Assembly: GCA_014058105.1 (NCBI GenBank)
Contig: JACGCM010000786.1
Span: 186,001 to 250,000 of the forward strand
Length of the DNA stretch: 64,000 bases
Origin: Kingdonia uniflora
Taxonomy: Eukaryota > Streptophyta > Magnoliopsida > Ranunculales > Circaeasteraceae
Direction of reading: 5' to 3'
Shown here: positions 10,215-23,500 of the stretch, piece by piece
Layout: every line of letters starts with the position of its first letter
Position numbering within the stretch: position 1 is the first letter of the stretch
Made by a program: the position numbers and the translations under genes
The notes under the pieces: generated by a model
Seen by the model: only the letters and a program-made list of their open reading frames with translations
The model's database searches: none
Told to the model about the DNA's origin: nothing

Positions 10215-11860
10215 TAATTGTTGGACTCCATATCGAATTCCAGTATAAAGACCTCGAAAGGCGACTAATAAATTTCGATATAAGCTTGGTAGTGGTGGGT
10301 CAGGTGCAGTCTACAAGGGCAAAATGGATGATGGGACATCGGTGGCGGTAAAAAGAGTTGTATGGTAGGAATATGGTGAGGGGGAATTTACAGCATAAAT
10401 CTCAACAATTGCCGGCGTAGACCATATTAACCTTGTACGTCTTTGTGGATATAGTACTCATATGGAGAAAGGAGGGATGCAATCTTTCTTCGTTGTCTAC
10501 GATTTTTATCCTATAGGCTCCTTGGAAAAATTGATTTTCCCAAAAAATAACAGTCCCACTAGTCCATTTTTATCATGGAAATCAAGGTACAAAGTTACGG
10601 TTGATGTTGGTAAGGCCCTTATATACCTTTATCGTCAATGCCGTCAACCGATATTACATCTTGATCTTAAGCCGGAGAATATTCTACTTGAGCCATTTGT
10701 CATGATATCAAACGAAAGTTAATACATTAGGCTATTCGGATAGATGATGTAATTGTTGAAGATCTTTGAGGAATTTTGTCCGATTTTGGGCTTTCTTAAT
10801 TGATGAATGAAGATTATATCCAATTTTATCCAAAAATTACAAGAGGGTCGCCTGGGTATATGTCCCCTAAATGGTTCTCGAGCAATAAGATCTCAAAGAA
10901 ATGTGATTATTTTAGCTACGGTAAGGTACTTCTAGATCTGTTTTTCGGCCAGAGTTATGTTTCTTTCGACATTATTGACAATCGTTATGACAACGACTAC
11001 CGTAATTCACAACCGGAATGGTCAGATTCTTACAAATTTATGCAACGTAAAATGAAAAGGAAAGAAATTCGGGACTTGATTGATAAAATACTTACCCAGG
11101 TTGGGGAAGTTGATATGAGGGATGTGACTTCTTTATTTAATGCAGTTCTATGGGGCCTTAAAGAGAATCCTAATGATAGGCCGGGTGACATTAATCCACA
11201 ATACGAATAGAGAAACCTTAAAACGAATAATTGTATGAAGAACACCAAATTGGTTGGGAGAAATCCCTTTAAGATCTTCAATTGTTTAATAGAAATCAAT
11301 TACAATAGAATTACTCTCAAGCCCTAATTTTTTCTTTCAAAACTTTGATTGATCTAACATCCTCTAACAATACCTAGCATTGCCCCTTTTATAAGGGTTA
11401 CAAGTCCTAGTTACAAAATAGGACAAATATGCCCTTAAACGCCTAAAGAAAAAGGTTGAATCGCGCCTTTGTTCAAACAGAACAACTTTCTGTTCGAATA
11501 AAAATAGTGTATTCGAATAAACATAAAGTCTATTCGAATAAAACCACTCAGCAAGAAGTGTATTCGAATACACATAAAAGTGCATTCGAACAGGAAAAAG
11601 TGTATTCGAACATACATAAGTCTATTCGAATAAAACTTCCGAGATTAAAATATATTCGAATAGAAAAAGACTTTATTCGAACAGGAAAGGGTGTATTTGA
11701 ACAGACTTTTGGTCTGTTCGAATAGACTTCTTAAAAAGTCAAAAAACTCATATTCTCCTGGATCAGACATGCAGCGGGTAGTCAACATGCTTGAACGCCT
11801 AAAGGAATGTTGTAATCCACCTCCGGCAGACTTACCGTTACCGATGTCATCAGTTACTGC
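10215..11860 (+). pseudogene. Receptor-like protein kinase pseudogene (G-type lectin/SD2-like kinase domain)
   Basis: Kinase landmarks appear in order: FQYKDLE (about 10240), LGSGGSGAVYKG glycine loop (10284-10319), VAVKR with the ATP-binding lysine, NLVRLCG, HLDLKPENILL catalytic loop (10658-10692), DFGLS (about 10780), GSPGYMSPKWFSS activation segment (10847-10885), DYFSYGKVLLDL, NPNDRPGD, and finally MQRVVNMLERL after an insertion. Stop codons at about 10364 and 10398, a frameshift near 10270, a disrupted stretch at 10720-10800 and a 579-bp insertion show that it is dead. No extracellular domain lies upstream; T-rich DNA abuts the kinase start. Confidence 0.85.
11190..11768. mobile_element. 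579-bp insertion in the kinase pseudogene, LTR-like
   Basis: It splits the conserved RPGD-MQRV junction of the kinase. The left flank ends GTGAC and the inserted end is CAGAC, a possible decayed 5-bp target duplication. The interior is rich in ATTCGAATA and TTCGAACA units (11480-11725), a feature shared with the LTR at 36533-36962 and with 15340-15440, so it probably belongs to a related Copia-type LTR family. No ORF is supported. Confidence 0.65.
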
Positions 11861-12269
11861 TTGACAAAGCTTGTTGGCTTTTATTGTATATAATTTTCTA
11901 AAGCCCTATTAAGCGTTGCAAGACTATGCGTTTGGACAATCAAATGTAGACTATTTGGCAACTATTTTTCACTTACTATGTAATGTTTAATTCCTAGTTT
12001 TCTTTTACATGTTATGAGAGAGGAGATCCAATGTTAACTCTCATTAATTTGGTGCCACAACCTCTTCCAATTATTTATTTAACCTCAGATTCAATCGGGA
12101 AGGCAATCGAAATGGTAGAAGCTTGGACCAACCTATTTAACACCGTAACAATAGAATAAATATGCGAAAAATCTAGAGTGAATGAGATTTTTCTCTTGAG
12201 CCACAAGAGTCTACCAGATGGGAATATTTATTTGTCGCTTAAAAATATATTTTCATCCAGAGAAGTTGC
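11861..12269. other. Unassigned spacer
   Basis: The sequence after the kinase remnant has no ORF or repeat match that I can support. Confidence 0.4.
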
Positions 12270-13600
12270 ACCCAGGAGTAAAGCTAGGGGGTTATGAGAA
12301 ATCTATCAAGCTCAATGGGCAAGCCTTACAGATTCTTCCAACCTCAAAGAGGCTTAAGACAAGGGGACTCTCTCTCCTCCTACCTCTTCATCCTTTATTC
12401 TGACCTGATTGAAAATCTATCAATCTTTCAACCTTCAAAACCTCGCACTAATCTTATTTGGGTGTCTGGCCTGATTAAAAATGGACACTGGAACTATTGT
12501 TTGCTTAATTAACTTTTCATCTCAGTAAAATTTGGGCCATCTTAGCCATTCCTATCAACCATCAACATGAGGATACCCCCAGTTGGCAACCTAAAACTAA
12601 TGGTATCTTCACCGTTAGATTAACTTCAACATTCTCCAGCATCATTACAACAACCACTCCTTGGGTAGCATTATCCTTAAGATGAACCAAATTATTCAGG
12701 ATGATCTCTGCTCTATCTACCATTCAGCCCCAGACACCATCACACATGCCATCTTCCAGTGTGACTGGGCTAGAAAAACTTGGTTTGCTTCCCCTTTTAC
12801 TCTAACACTTCTAGAAATTTCCACCCCTGGAGGATCCTGAGACAGCTTGAACAACATGTCATTTCAAAAGCAGAACTTAAAGATACTTTATCTTCTTTTT
12901 GCTCAATCATTGCAGCTATTTGGGAGTCTAGAAATAACCATATTTTCAACAAAGCTCAAATTAATGTCAGCCATGTGCTTCTCAGAAGTATACAACTCAT
13001 CATCAACAAGAAAGAAATTTTTTGCCCCTATCCCTTCAAGTTTTTCTACTTTGCAGAACATCGTTAATAAGAAGACTCACTATATTGTGATGATTGATGC
13101 TGCTTGGACTCATGAACATAGTTCTGCTGGCATTGGTATTGTCATTCTTGGTCCTCATCTTAATTGTGTTTATGCAAGAGTGGTAAAAAGCAAGGCAAGA
13201 TGAGTTGAAGAAGCATTTTGGTGGGCCATCATCAGAGCCTTCCAACTCTTGGAGTTTAGGGAAATTCATAATTTTGTGTTGGTGGCTTACCACAAGAATT
13301 GCATCGATTTTCTTAGAGGAACTGTCCCGGACACCTCTTAGAAAACTTCAGCCACTCCTCGGCTTGTTAAGGAGACTTGTAATAGTAGTAGATGTTTGTT
13401 ATTGCATGTTAGTGGGGATGACAACAGACTTTCTCACGAGCTTGCTGCTTTTGGCAAACATATCCCCCAAAATTGAACTTTTGAGAGTGCTAGTATCCCG
13501 GCGGCGTGGATTACTCATCTAACTCAGTGTTGTAAAAACTTTATTTTGGATGGTTTAATGTGATCTTGTTTCTCTTGCAATAAAAAAAATTCTTTGAGCA
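12270..13600 (+). mobile_element. LINE (non-LTR retrotransposon) fragment with internal deletion
   Basis: At 12294-12420 the frame reads GKPYRFFQPQRGLRQGDSLS, a reverse-transcriptase block of plant LINEs. The catalytic aspartate motif and the thumb are missing. It resumes at about 12538 with AIPINHQHEDTPSWQPKTNG and at about 12690-12780 with the zinc-binding domain (DDLCSIYHSAPDTITHAIFQ). The RNase H-like domain follows at about 13060-13560 (MIDAAWTHEHSSAGIGIVI, then EEAFWWAIIRAFQLLEF). Stops and frame changes break every part. Confidence 0.85.
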
Positions 13601-16399
13601 AAAGCCTAGTCAAGAAGAGTTGACTACATTTTTGCTGCCAAAAAGGGTCATAGTTGAACATCAAGAAAGAAAAAGAGTCTGCTTTTTGCTGCTAACGCTT
13701 AACCTGAAAAAGTATATGCGTAAGGCATCAGCAAGCAACGCACAACAAGTACAAATATCCAAGGTCATAAGACATGATAGACCAAGATAATCACATAAAA
13801 GAGACATGAAGAATCCAACAAAATTATAGGAGAATGCTAACCAAGCTACGAGTTCTAAGGAAGACGGTCTAAGTAAAACTAGAAGAATCAAATGATCTGT
13901 CTGCCCATGCCTAATCAGTATCTGAGACTATATCAAAATACCTACCGTTCTTACAACTAGATGATCTATCTATCAATATGATTATATCAAAAGAAAGTCC
14001 TAAACGTGAAAGCGAATCTAAGTCGAGACTACTAAATCATATAATCCATAGTTACGTTTAACTATCACGGAAAATATACCAATGAATCATCTAAGTTGCT
14101 CTAGAATAAAAGATTCGCCCAAATGTCAGAAAAGGATTCACGATATCTCTTAACTTATAATACTAATCTAATGAAGAATGATGCCATCACTACACTACAA
14201 TGTCCAACGTAGACTCGTTGATTCTTATACTAACATAAAGTCTAGCAACGATTATTAGACCACACTTGTATAACCATTTTCAATAGTAAGGAAACTAACG
14301 GTGTCCAAACACTAAATCAACCAGGTGAAATAACCCGCAATCAACTCCACCAAATGAGACTATGCACCATCAATATCGTCAAGAACTAATATGAAACTTA
14401 ATAGTCCAAACTTACTAAGATGTCCAACAACTGACATACTAATTAACTACAAGTTACCACTGATATTTCAAATATGATCTCAATAATAAGAAGGAAACAT
14501 ATTACAGCCTGCCCATAAAACCATCATATATTTAATTTAGAACAAGTCTTCCATACTTAAATCTATCCATCACTAGTCCACACTATCAAGTGTTTTTAAT
14601 CAAAAATCCAAAGTTGGGAATAAACTACTAAGGTCCTTAATAAGATTCCCATTTATGCCCGTACATGATTTGGTTTCAAAGATAATATAACTCCTAATGG
14701 TTTATCCTTCTTGTTCCCAATACTTAAAAGCTCTCAAACTAAAAGTTAAAGCTTACTACTACTGAGTATAAGGTTTAAAGGAACTACAAAAGATATTAGC
14801 CTCCCTTTAAGGAGATTCTACGACACACAAAGCACAACCTGTTAGGAAAAATTATGCTATGTTACCTTTGCAATAATTATCGAAGGCAGAGATTAATAAA
14901 AATAAACCAGCAACAGTAGCAAGATGATCTGTGGGTACCAAAGTGATGATCAGGAGATGCTGAGTCGAGGACTAGGTCTCTATCTTTAAGTCGTTTCATC
15001 GAACTGCTCTTTGCAAATAGTTGATTGTTGCGTCGCCTCCAGGATAAAACAATAAAGTAAGAACTTCTCTTGCAAGAAAGAAGTACCTTCGAATAATTTG
15101 TACTTTTAACCATTTTACTCGGATTCTAGGCTCATGATAATATCAGAGAGAAGATAAAAACTGTGTGTTCGTTGGATTGATAAAACTGAGGTAATTTCTC
15201 TTTATATAAAACAAGTTTGAAACGGTAACAAGAGTTAATGATGGAACATGTCATTAAAAAATGTTTGAAACGGAAGTGAAACGTTTAAGGCTTAAATACG
15301 AAACAGTTACGTTTGAGAAATTTAAAAATGAAAAAAATTTAGTTCGAATAGACTCGGTTCGAATTTGGTCTCCTGGGAACTCCAGATCCAAAATAAACTC
15401 AGTTAGAAATGATCTATGTCGAGATCGAATGGACTCAGTTCGAATTATTCCAGGTCAAATAGAATTGGTTTTGACAAAATCAATTCTTTCATATAGGCCC
15501 AAGTCTGAGGCCTAAGCCCATGAGTCAAACAAAGTTTTAAACCCATTTATTCGGCCTGAAAAAATCAATTCTTTCATATAGGCCCAAGTCCGAGGCCTAA
15601 GCCCATGAGTCAAACAAAGTTTTAAACCCATTTATTCGGCCCACCCCCGTCCAACATAGAGAATAAAAGACCTTGGTTATATCAAGAAAACAAACTACTC
15701 TTCCAAGCAATGTGGGGCTAAAGAAACCACATAGAGTTTTGGAGATATAAAACCCAACACAACTTATTTTCCAAAGTACCACCTTTGATTTGGGGGTCAA
15801 ATATTATCTATCTACAACACACATAAAAGACTAATTAAGTAATCCATGTTGAGTTATCCTAAATTGAATAAACTTGATAACAAAGATGAATACCATGACT
15901 TAATAGGAACTGATCATGCATATGCTGAAGTTCTGTTAGTTAAAAATCATAGCTAAGAAATCATATTACTATCAGAATACTCCACTAAGAAAGATAAAGT
16001 CCCCAAGAAATTGTACTAATAGTTAATTTATGAGAACCTATCACCAATAAACAATAGGTAAATCTAGACTCAGTAAGGTTACAAATTCAAATTGGGAATC
16101 CAAGGATAAGAATCATTAGTAACTTGAATAAGATAGCATACATGGATATGGTTCAAATAAGCCAAATGTATAATCTCTACAGATGTGAATTCATACTCTA
16201 ATCATGGTATATGAGAATGGATAAGAGTATAATTCAATCTGCATGAACAAACAATCTTAAGGAGATGATCGAGTCTAGTGTATGCACACTATCTCCTTAA
16301 GACAGATTTGCCCCTGCCACAGGATACAACGATCAATTGCAGAGAAACAAAAACACTTATATCTCTCTGCCAAACAAACTTTTGATTGCGTCTGCTTTC
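13600..16399. other. AT-rich region without recognisable genes
   Basis: No domain or conserved protein is seen on either strand. Around 14870-15440 the sequence looks LTR-like (TTTATATAAAACAAG, several TTCGAAT units), related in style to 11190-11768. The rest is probably old retroelement interior. Confidence 0.35.
15477..15641. repeat. 85-bp tandem duplication
   Basis: A unit starting AATCAATTCTTTCATATAGG and ending near TTTATTCGGCC is present twice in a row, offset by 85 bp, with about one substitution. Such near-identity implies a recent local duplication. Confidence 0.9.
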
Positions 16400-16890
16400 T
16401 CAATTGAAAAATGACTCAATAAAACTCTGAAAAATTGATGATAAAAAATGAAAATGAAGTTGGGTTATATAGAGCATATGTGACTTTTCACCGAAGGCCA
16501 CACCTCAAGTCAGTGCCTATTCACTAAGAGTCACACCTTAAGGTGCGTCTGTTGGAGACAACCCAACTCACACCTCAAACCCAAAAAAGTGACTAAATGT
16601 TCTAGGATTGAATCCCCATGAGCCAAGGGCCAATCATAGACTTATAATAATAAGAGAGTCCTAGGTCGAGCAAGCGCATGGGTAGCCCATGCACCCAAGC
16701 TAGTTTGTACACATGGGTTGCACATGCGCGTGTGACCCACCAACTCTCACACGCATCACAACAAGTTAAGTGTTAGACTTACTTATATAGTAGAGTTGAG
16801 CATCCCTCATATCCAATGTGGGACTAAACACTTAGTTCTACCATTCAAACCAAAAAGAAAACCAAAACATCATTCGTATTTTCCAATAGG
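16400..16890. mobile_element. LTR-like dispersed repeat, copy 2
   Basis: Second copy of the element at 7185-7665, same orientation, including the TTATATAGAGCAT and ATCCAATGTGGGACTAAACAC segments. The two copies are 9.2 kb apart and bracket the kinase pseudogene and the LINE. Confidence 0.6.
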
Positions 16891-17079
16891 AGTAAGTGTT
16901 AGTATCATTATTGTATGTAAACAATTTTAATTAAAGCTAAATCTTTCCAAAGGTTGCAGAATGCAAACTCTGAACTAGAATTTTACTGTCAAAAAGGCCA
17001 AACTCTATCTTCACCTTTCTCTTCTCGGTCGTTTATCGCATCATCTCATGGTTTATATAAAAAAAAAATCGCCGAACAC

Positions 17080-17306
17080 GGGCGTTTGTTTTTTTGCCTA
17101 TGAGTTGATCTGAGTCTAACTTGATCTGAGTCTGAGTAGATAGAAAAGAAGACTCATATTGGATATGAGTGGAGATGGCAGTTTTAAGTGAAAAAAATCT
17201 AAGTCTGTACAAAAAAAAGAACACCTTTAAGTGCGATGAGTTAGTCCAAATCACTAAATAGACCCAAACTTAGACCTCTGAGCCGCCCGTCTCCGTGAAA
17301 AAACAG
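17080..17306. mobile_element. PIF/Harbinger-like MITE (GTTTGTTTTTTTGCC family), upstream of TRM6
   Basis: The left end GGGCGTTTGTTTTTTTGCCT, internal GATCTGAGTCTGAG units, and the right end CGTGAAAAAAC match the elements at 35059-35310 and 47780-47961. The right terminus is eroded and no target duplication is visible. It lies about 240 bp before the TRM6 start codon, so it may overlap the promoter. Confidence 0.65.
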
Positions 17307-17545
17307 TGGAAAGTAGAGCCAAATCATTCGGCAGAGCTACTGTAACTCGAATAATTGCCTCTCTCTCTTCACTGAGGTTGAATAATTTACTAACTGAGGT
17401 TGCAATTGAGTTATCAATGAAGGTGCATTTTACTTGTTCTTTTTTTTTTAATCCTTTAAAGGGTTTATGTTCAAATTAACTCTAAAACCCTAACGATTTT
17501 ATCTGCTAATGTTTAAAATTAGTCTTTGTTTGTTTGTTGAAACAG

Positions 17546-20500
17546 ATGGGTGAAATCAGTAGTGCTGAAATCCAAAACCCTAGAATCACTTGGGAAGGTT
17601 GCAGTGTCTTGCTTGACATCAACGATGGCGATCGTCTCGTCTTTGCTCGTCTTAACCCCGCGGCGTAACAACAATTATATTCATAACCTTCTACATTATC
17701 TAAAAACTTGCATTCAGTCTTTGAATTGTTGCTTACAGGACTCTTAAAATCGGTGATAAGAATTTTTCATTGCAACCCTTGATTGGTTGTCCATTTGGTT
17801 CTTTGTTTCAAGTTGAAACTGGGTCCAAAGGAGCATTACTCTCTCGCGTTTTTACCACTAATGAAGGTTTCTTTGTTTGATTGTATACTTTGTTTTAGGG
17901 GTTTAAGATGTATGTATGTATGTATGCATTATTGTTTCCGTCAAGTTATCGCTCATTTATGTTATATACTGTGTGTAGATGATAATAATGTCCAACAGAA
18001 AAGTGAAAATCAACGCGGGGATGAATCAAAAGACAATCGAGCATTAATTGATAATAATACCGCCCAAACTCTTTCTGGTGAAGCTATAAATGTATTGCGA
18101 AGGTATGGCTTTGTCATTTCTTTTGTTACGCTATATTGCTTGAAGTTTTTGACAGATGCTTATTGTTTTGTTGTTGCAGGGAAGGTGCTACAGGTGATCA
18201 GATAGTTGAAGCTCTTATAGCGAATAGCTTAACATTTGAGAATAAAACAGTATTTTCGCAAGTGAGTTTGGCTTGTGCTATTTACAACATGAATTACTTG
18301 TTTATTGGAGTATGCCAGTAATTAATAGTCTATATGCAGGAGAAATATAGGCTTAAGAAACAAAAGAAATATGCACCTAAGGTCCTTTTGAGGCGCCCTT
18401 TTGCTCGCAGGTAATATTTGGAAAATTACTTTCTTTTGCTTAAGAACTATGTAGGATTCCATTGTGATCATGTTCATGTCCATCTTCAAAATTTTATTTA
18501 GCTCAATGCCTCATGATGGATAATGTGTTATTTCTCTTATTCCCCTGGTACTTCCATTTTCAGTATAGTTTTCTTTTGATAGTGTTTTCCTTTATCTCTT
18601 TGTTTTTGGTCACTGTCATGACTGAAATTTAGTACACTTGAGCGAAATAAAACAGGGAATGATTGAAATCGAGCAAAACTGGTCTAATTTTCCAACAAGA
18701 GAGTCCACGGCTTACGATCTAATTATGATTGCTCATGTACTAGTCCTTAAAGTCTGATCAAATAAAGTTCTTTGCAAGTCCATATGCTTCGAAGTTCGAA
18801 TAAATTATATCCGAACTACATTCTATTTTATTTTCATCTAAATATATTCGAACTACATTAAGACAATTTAAGCAAATAAGGTCATAAAAGGCTACTTATT
18901 GTTTGGTTGTACGCTTTTCTCCATCTATTGCAGATAATTAATTGGTATAACTGTATAAGTATACGATGTTTGAAGAGCTAAATGTTTTAGCTAAAATACC
19001 TACCCATTTATTGGTCACTTATTTGAATGATGTGGATATTAAACTCCTAAAACCTGATATGTAGTCAGATACATATGCTTTTTATGAGTAACAAACTACA
19101 ATGTGTGTCAAGGTGTCTGTCTTAGTATCAGGGACAAAAAATTATGTAAAGGAGTGTTTGTACTAAATAATTAACGTTATGTTACCTTACTATGATACCA
19201 TTATCAATTGACTGAGACTGAAGATAGAACATGTTTCTGGTGGATTTGTGTGTATTTTTTTTATTTTTTTTTGTAAGTATACATTCTCTAAGATAACAAT
19301 GGCTCTAAGACGTGAAATCTAAGCTATTTTTTTGTATTGTTCAAATTGGTTTATGCATCCTCTTAATTGTTTGAGATTTAGTAGCTATTTAAAGTATTTA
19401 TGTAAGTTTTTTTTACTGTAGTCTATATGATGCTACTATATTTGACTAGTACTAGTATACTAAATTTTGGTATTCTCTTACTTTTACAGTATATGCGAGG
19501 CATACTTCAAGAAATATCCAGCTAGAATTGGGTAAGTGGTAATCAATTCACTGCTTCGGAGATAAGACAACTTGGCATAATGGTTGCAACAAATCGAGAC
19601 CGAACCTATGAAGTTTGATAAACAATGCTTGGAACCACTAGGAAAAAGAAAAAGTAATGATAAAAGTATGGAGTTCTATTATATATAGTAAGCTCTAGAT
19701 CTAATGCTGTGCTCCTATTTAAAAGTTGATAAAAACTTAAATATATCATAAAACAGCGACGGACCTATATAAAGAGAAAGGCAAAATAAACACATCCTAA
19801 ACAGTAAGGAAATTAATCTATGAAGTATGATTTGGAAATCTCGAAAAGACCTAACCATACAAAAGGAAACAACAAGTGAATAAAGAAGTAGAAAAAAATA
19901 AAATAATAAATAAACAAAAAAATTGCCGGACAATCTTGCCGTTTGACGTGATAGTTCTACCAATGCTGGTGGCAACCAGCTGCCAATCTGCATGATCGGT
20001 TCTGTCTCCACATACGTATCATTTAATTTGCTCGTAATTAGTGCAAGTCCAATTGATGATCCTGAAGTTGCGTTGGCTTAATATAACATACATCTTTAGT
20101 GTTTGTTCTTTAGCCATCTTTTCCAATCTACAAAGTGATCCCATTAACTGATTTCTTTGTCTTTGTTGGCCTACTATTGGATGGGCCTTGAGAGTATGTT
20201 TTACATCCCCAGTGCACCATGAGTCCATGGCCAACAAAAGCGCTTCAGCTTTCTTATAGGATTAAACCTATGCCAAAAGTGCCCAATGTGTTTTAAATTT
20301 GCTGATTTATATATATATATATATATATATGGTTCTCAGGTTCTTGCGAGTGGACACTCTATCTCTTCTGCTTTCTATGGCAAATGTTAGTGCGAGTTCA
20401 GATGTTCTTATAGTAGATATGGTGGGAGGTCTTCTTACTGGTGCTGTGGCAGAACGTTTAGGAGGTATGTCTTATTTTTTGTTTTACAGATATCCATGTT

Positions 20501-23500
20501 TTGTCTTCCAGTGAAAATATAGAGGCATCATTTATTAAGTGAAAAATAAATACCGTGTGGCAGGTATTATGGTTGTGTCACCCTATTACCTTTTACAGAT
20601 ATCCCTGTTTTGTCTCCCGCTTACGTTTCGAAAAACAACGACAAGTGTTTTTGTAATTTTAAATTATGAAATCACATCACATCAGATTTGTCATATGTAA
20701 GAGCTGCAATATCTTTTCTTTTTTTCTTTACAAAAACAATAGTGTGCCACTGACAAGAATAGTTGTTTGAAGTGCCCATAAGGTGAGAATAAATTACGAA
20801 AGATACCTTAGGGGGAAAATGGGGAAATGAGCAAAACTAGAACCTACACTACGCTTTGAAACTCGATTCCCCCTAGTGAAGACACCATTGACCAAATTCT
20901 GACTCCTTTGGAAGCCAGATAAGTGGACAATGGTCTTCGAGTCTTCCTAGGAAGGATACCAAATAGTCTTTTCATATTTGAACCTCTTCTCAATTTCGTT
21001 TTGAAATTACATTCACAAGTAAATAAAGATAATTAGGGCAAATTTTGTGTACTCTCTTTTATTATGTTTGTATGACTATTAAATAGGTACCGATCAAACC
21101 CCCCACCCCAATCTACACTGGGTACATAATTGAAATTAAAGTAAATAAAGATGGTCATTCCAGGTTGTTTTAATATTTACAAAATATATTATTTGTTTCT
21201 CAGGTACAGGCTTCATTTGCAATACATATATTGGTGCCAAGCCATATTCTATGGATATAGTAAGGATATTCAACTTCAATAGCAAAATTTGTAGCAGGTA
21301 CACTAACCTTTGCTTTCTTGTCTTTGAGCCTGCACAAAGTAATGATTCATTTGGTGTTTACAGATTAATAAAAAAAATTACAATATAAAATCGCTTGCAA
21401 TTATCTCCTATCTAATCGATATATCACATACAATCCTTATCCGAACTATGAACTTGCACTAGAAACCATCAATTTTGTGTATCTTATCCTCTTATATTAT
21501 TTTTGATGGATTTATAGTCCCATAATGACCAAGACCGCCATTTGGTACGTCGTCGCATCTTCTCTTCTCATATTTTCTCTCTCTCTCTCACAGACATTAG
21601 ATCGCAACCCAAGATCTCTTCTCCGTCCTCCCCTATCGTCAACCTCGAGATAAAAAATTGGTTTTTCTTTCAACCCCATGATCTCTGCAGACCCTCTATC
21701 GCCCACATCACAAATTGGTTATTCTCTCAATCCCACATCATAAATTGGCTCTTCTCTATACCCCATGATCTCTGCAAACCCTCCTCTATCGACAACGCCC
21801 ACATCACAAATTGGTTTTTCTCTCAACCCCAAGTATCAGAAATTGGTTCTTCTCTCAACCTCATGATCTCTGCAAACTCTCTTCCATCGACAACGCCTAC
21901 ATCACAGATTGGTTATTCTCTCAACCCGATGATCTCTGCAAACTCTCATCCATCGACAACGCCCACATCACAAATTGATTCTTATTTCAACCCTATAATA
22001 TACAAAAAATACGGACAGAATGAGACTTGTCGCATCTAAACCTGGTATTTCAAATATCATATACAACACGTGGGTAGAAATTAGAACGACGATTAAAACG
22101 AATATATAAAAAATTCTTTTTTTTCACAATACATTTATTTGTAGATTGACGGGGGTGACAACATGTACAGAAGTGATGGGCAGGGGAGATTGCAGTATTC
22201 GTTTAAGGGTTCGGCGTGGAGGGCGACTGATAGAAGTTGTGGGTGAATTGCTAAGGTTAAGAGAGGTTGTCGATGAAAGAAGGTCTCAGACCCTATGATC
22301 TCTGCAGACCCTCCTCTATCGACAATTTCTCATAACTTTGGCAATTTACCTACAACCTCTATCAGTCGCCCTCCACGCCGAATCCTTGAACGAATACTGC
22401 AATCTCCCTTGCCCATCACTCTTGTACCTGCTAACACCCCCGTTGATCCACAAATAATTGTATTGTGGAAAAAAAAGATTTTTTATAAATTCGTTTTCTT
22501 CGTCGTTCTTATTTTTTTTCAACGTGTTAGATATGACTCTTAAAATACCAGTTTTAAACGTGATTAATCTCATTATTTTCGTATTTTTTCTATATCATAG
22601 GATTGAAATGAGAACCAATTTGTGATGTGTGCGTTGTCGATATAGGAAGTTTGCAGAGATAATGCGGTTGAGAGAAGAACCAATTTCTGATGTGGGGTTG
22701 AGAGAATAATCAATTTGTGATGTGGGCGTTGTCGATAGAGGAGGGTTTGCAGAGATCATGAGGTTGAGAGAAGAACCAATTTATGATGTTTGGGATTGAG
22801 AAACCAGTTTGTGATGTAGGCGTTATTGATAGAGGAGGGTTTGCCGAGGTCATGGGGTTTAGAGAAGAACTAATTTCTAATGTGGGGTTCAAAGAAGAAC
22901 CAATTTGTGATGTGGGCGATGGAGGATTTGCAGGATCACGGGTTTGAAAGAAGAAACAATTTTTGATCTCGGGGTTGACGATGGAGGAGGGTCTGCCATG
23001 GAGAACAGTTCTTGGGGTTGCGGTCTGATGTCTGTGGGCGTGAGAGAGAGAAGAAGAAGAGGCGACAGCGTATCAAAAGGCGATCTTGGTCATTGTGGGA
23101 CTATAAATCCATCAAAAATAATAGAAGAGGTGAAGATACCCAAAACCTTCTACTTACTACTACTACTGATTTTGATGGGGAACAAATCTTCACTCTAGCC
23201 CTCTCTCTTTCAATCACAAAAAGAAGCCCAAACAGAGTAAAAGAGTTTTGGGGCATACTAGGTTTTGTTCACGTGCTCATTATTTATCTTGACTTTCCAT
23301 ATAATGTCTATTTGCTGAGGTATATGTTTGTTATGAACAGCATTCTGCGGTCATCTCTTTCGGATCTCTGTTCAAGACCAAGCGAAAATGTCCAGCAGCA
23401 GGAATATGTACAAGAAACTGGATCTGTTTCATCCAATGGTTCCTTGCCTACGTCAGATGACAACATAATTGGACAGGAAGTATCTATGCAAGAGATTGAT

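Noticed and set aside
11364..11725. ORFs with YSNK and FEQ repeats
   Set aside because: They translate the ATTCGAATA-rich LTR-like insertion; no protein family.
21542..22039. 165-codon ORF with repeated SQIGYSLNPMISANS-like units
   Set aside because: It is a reading of the repeats in the left arm of the foldback element; the opposite arm gives the same pattern in antisense.
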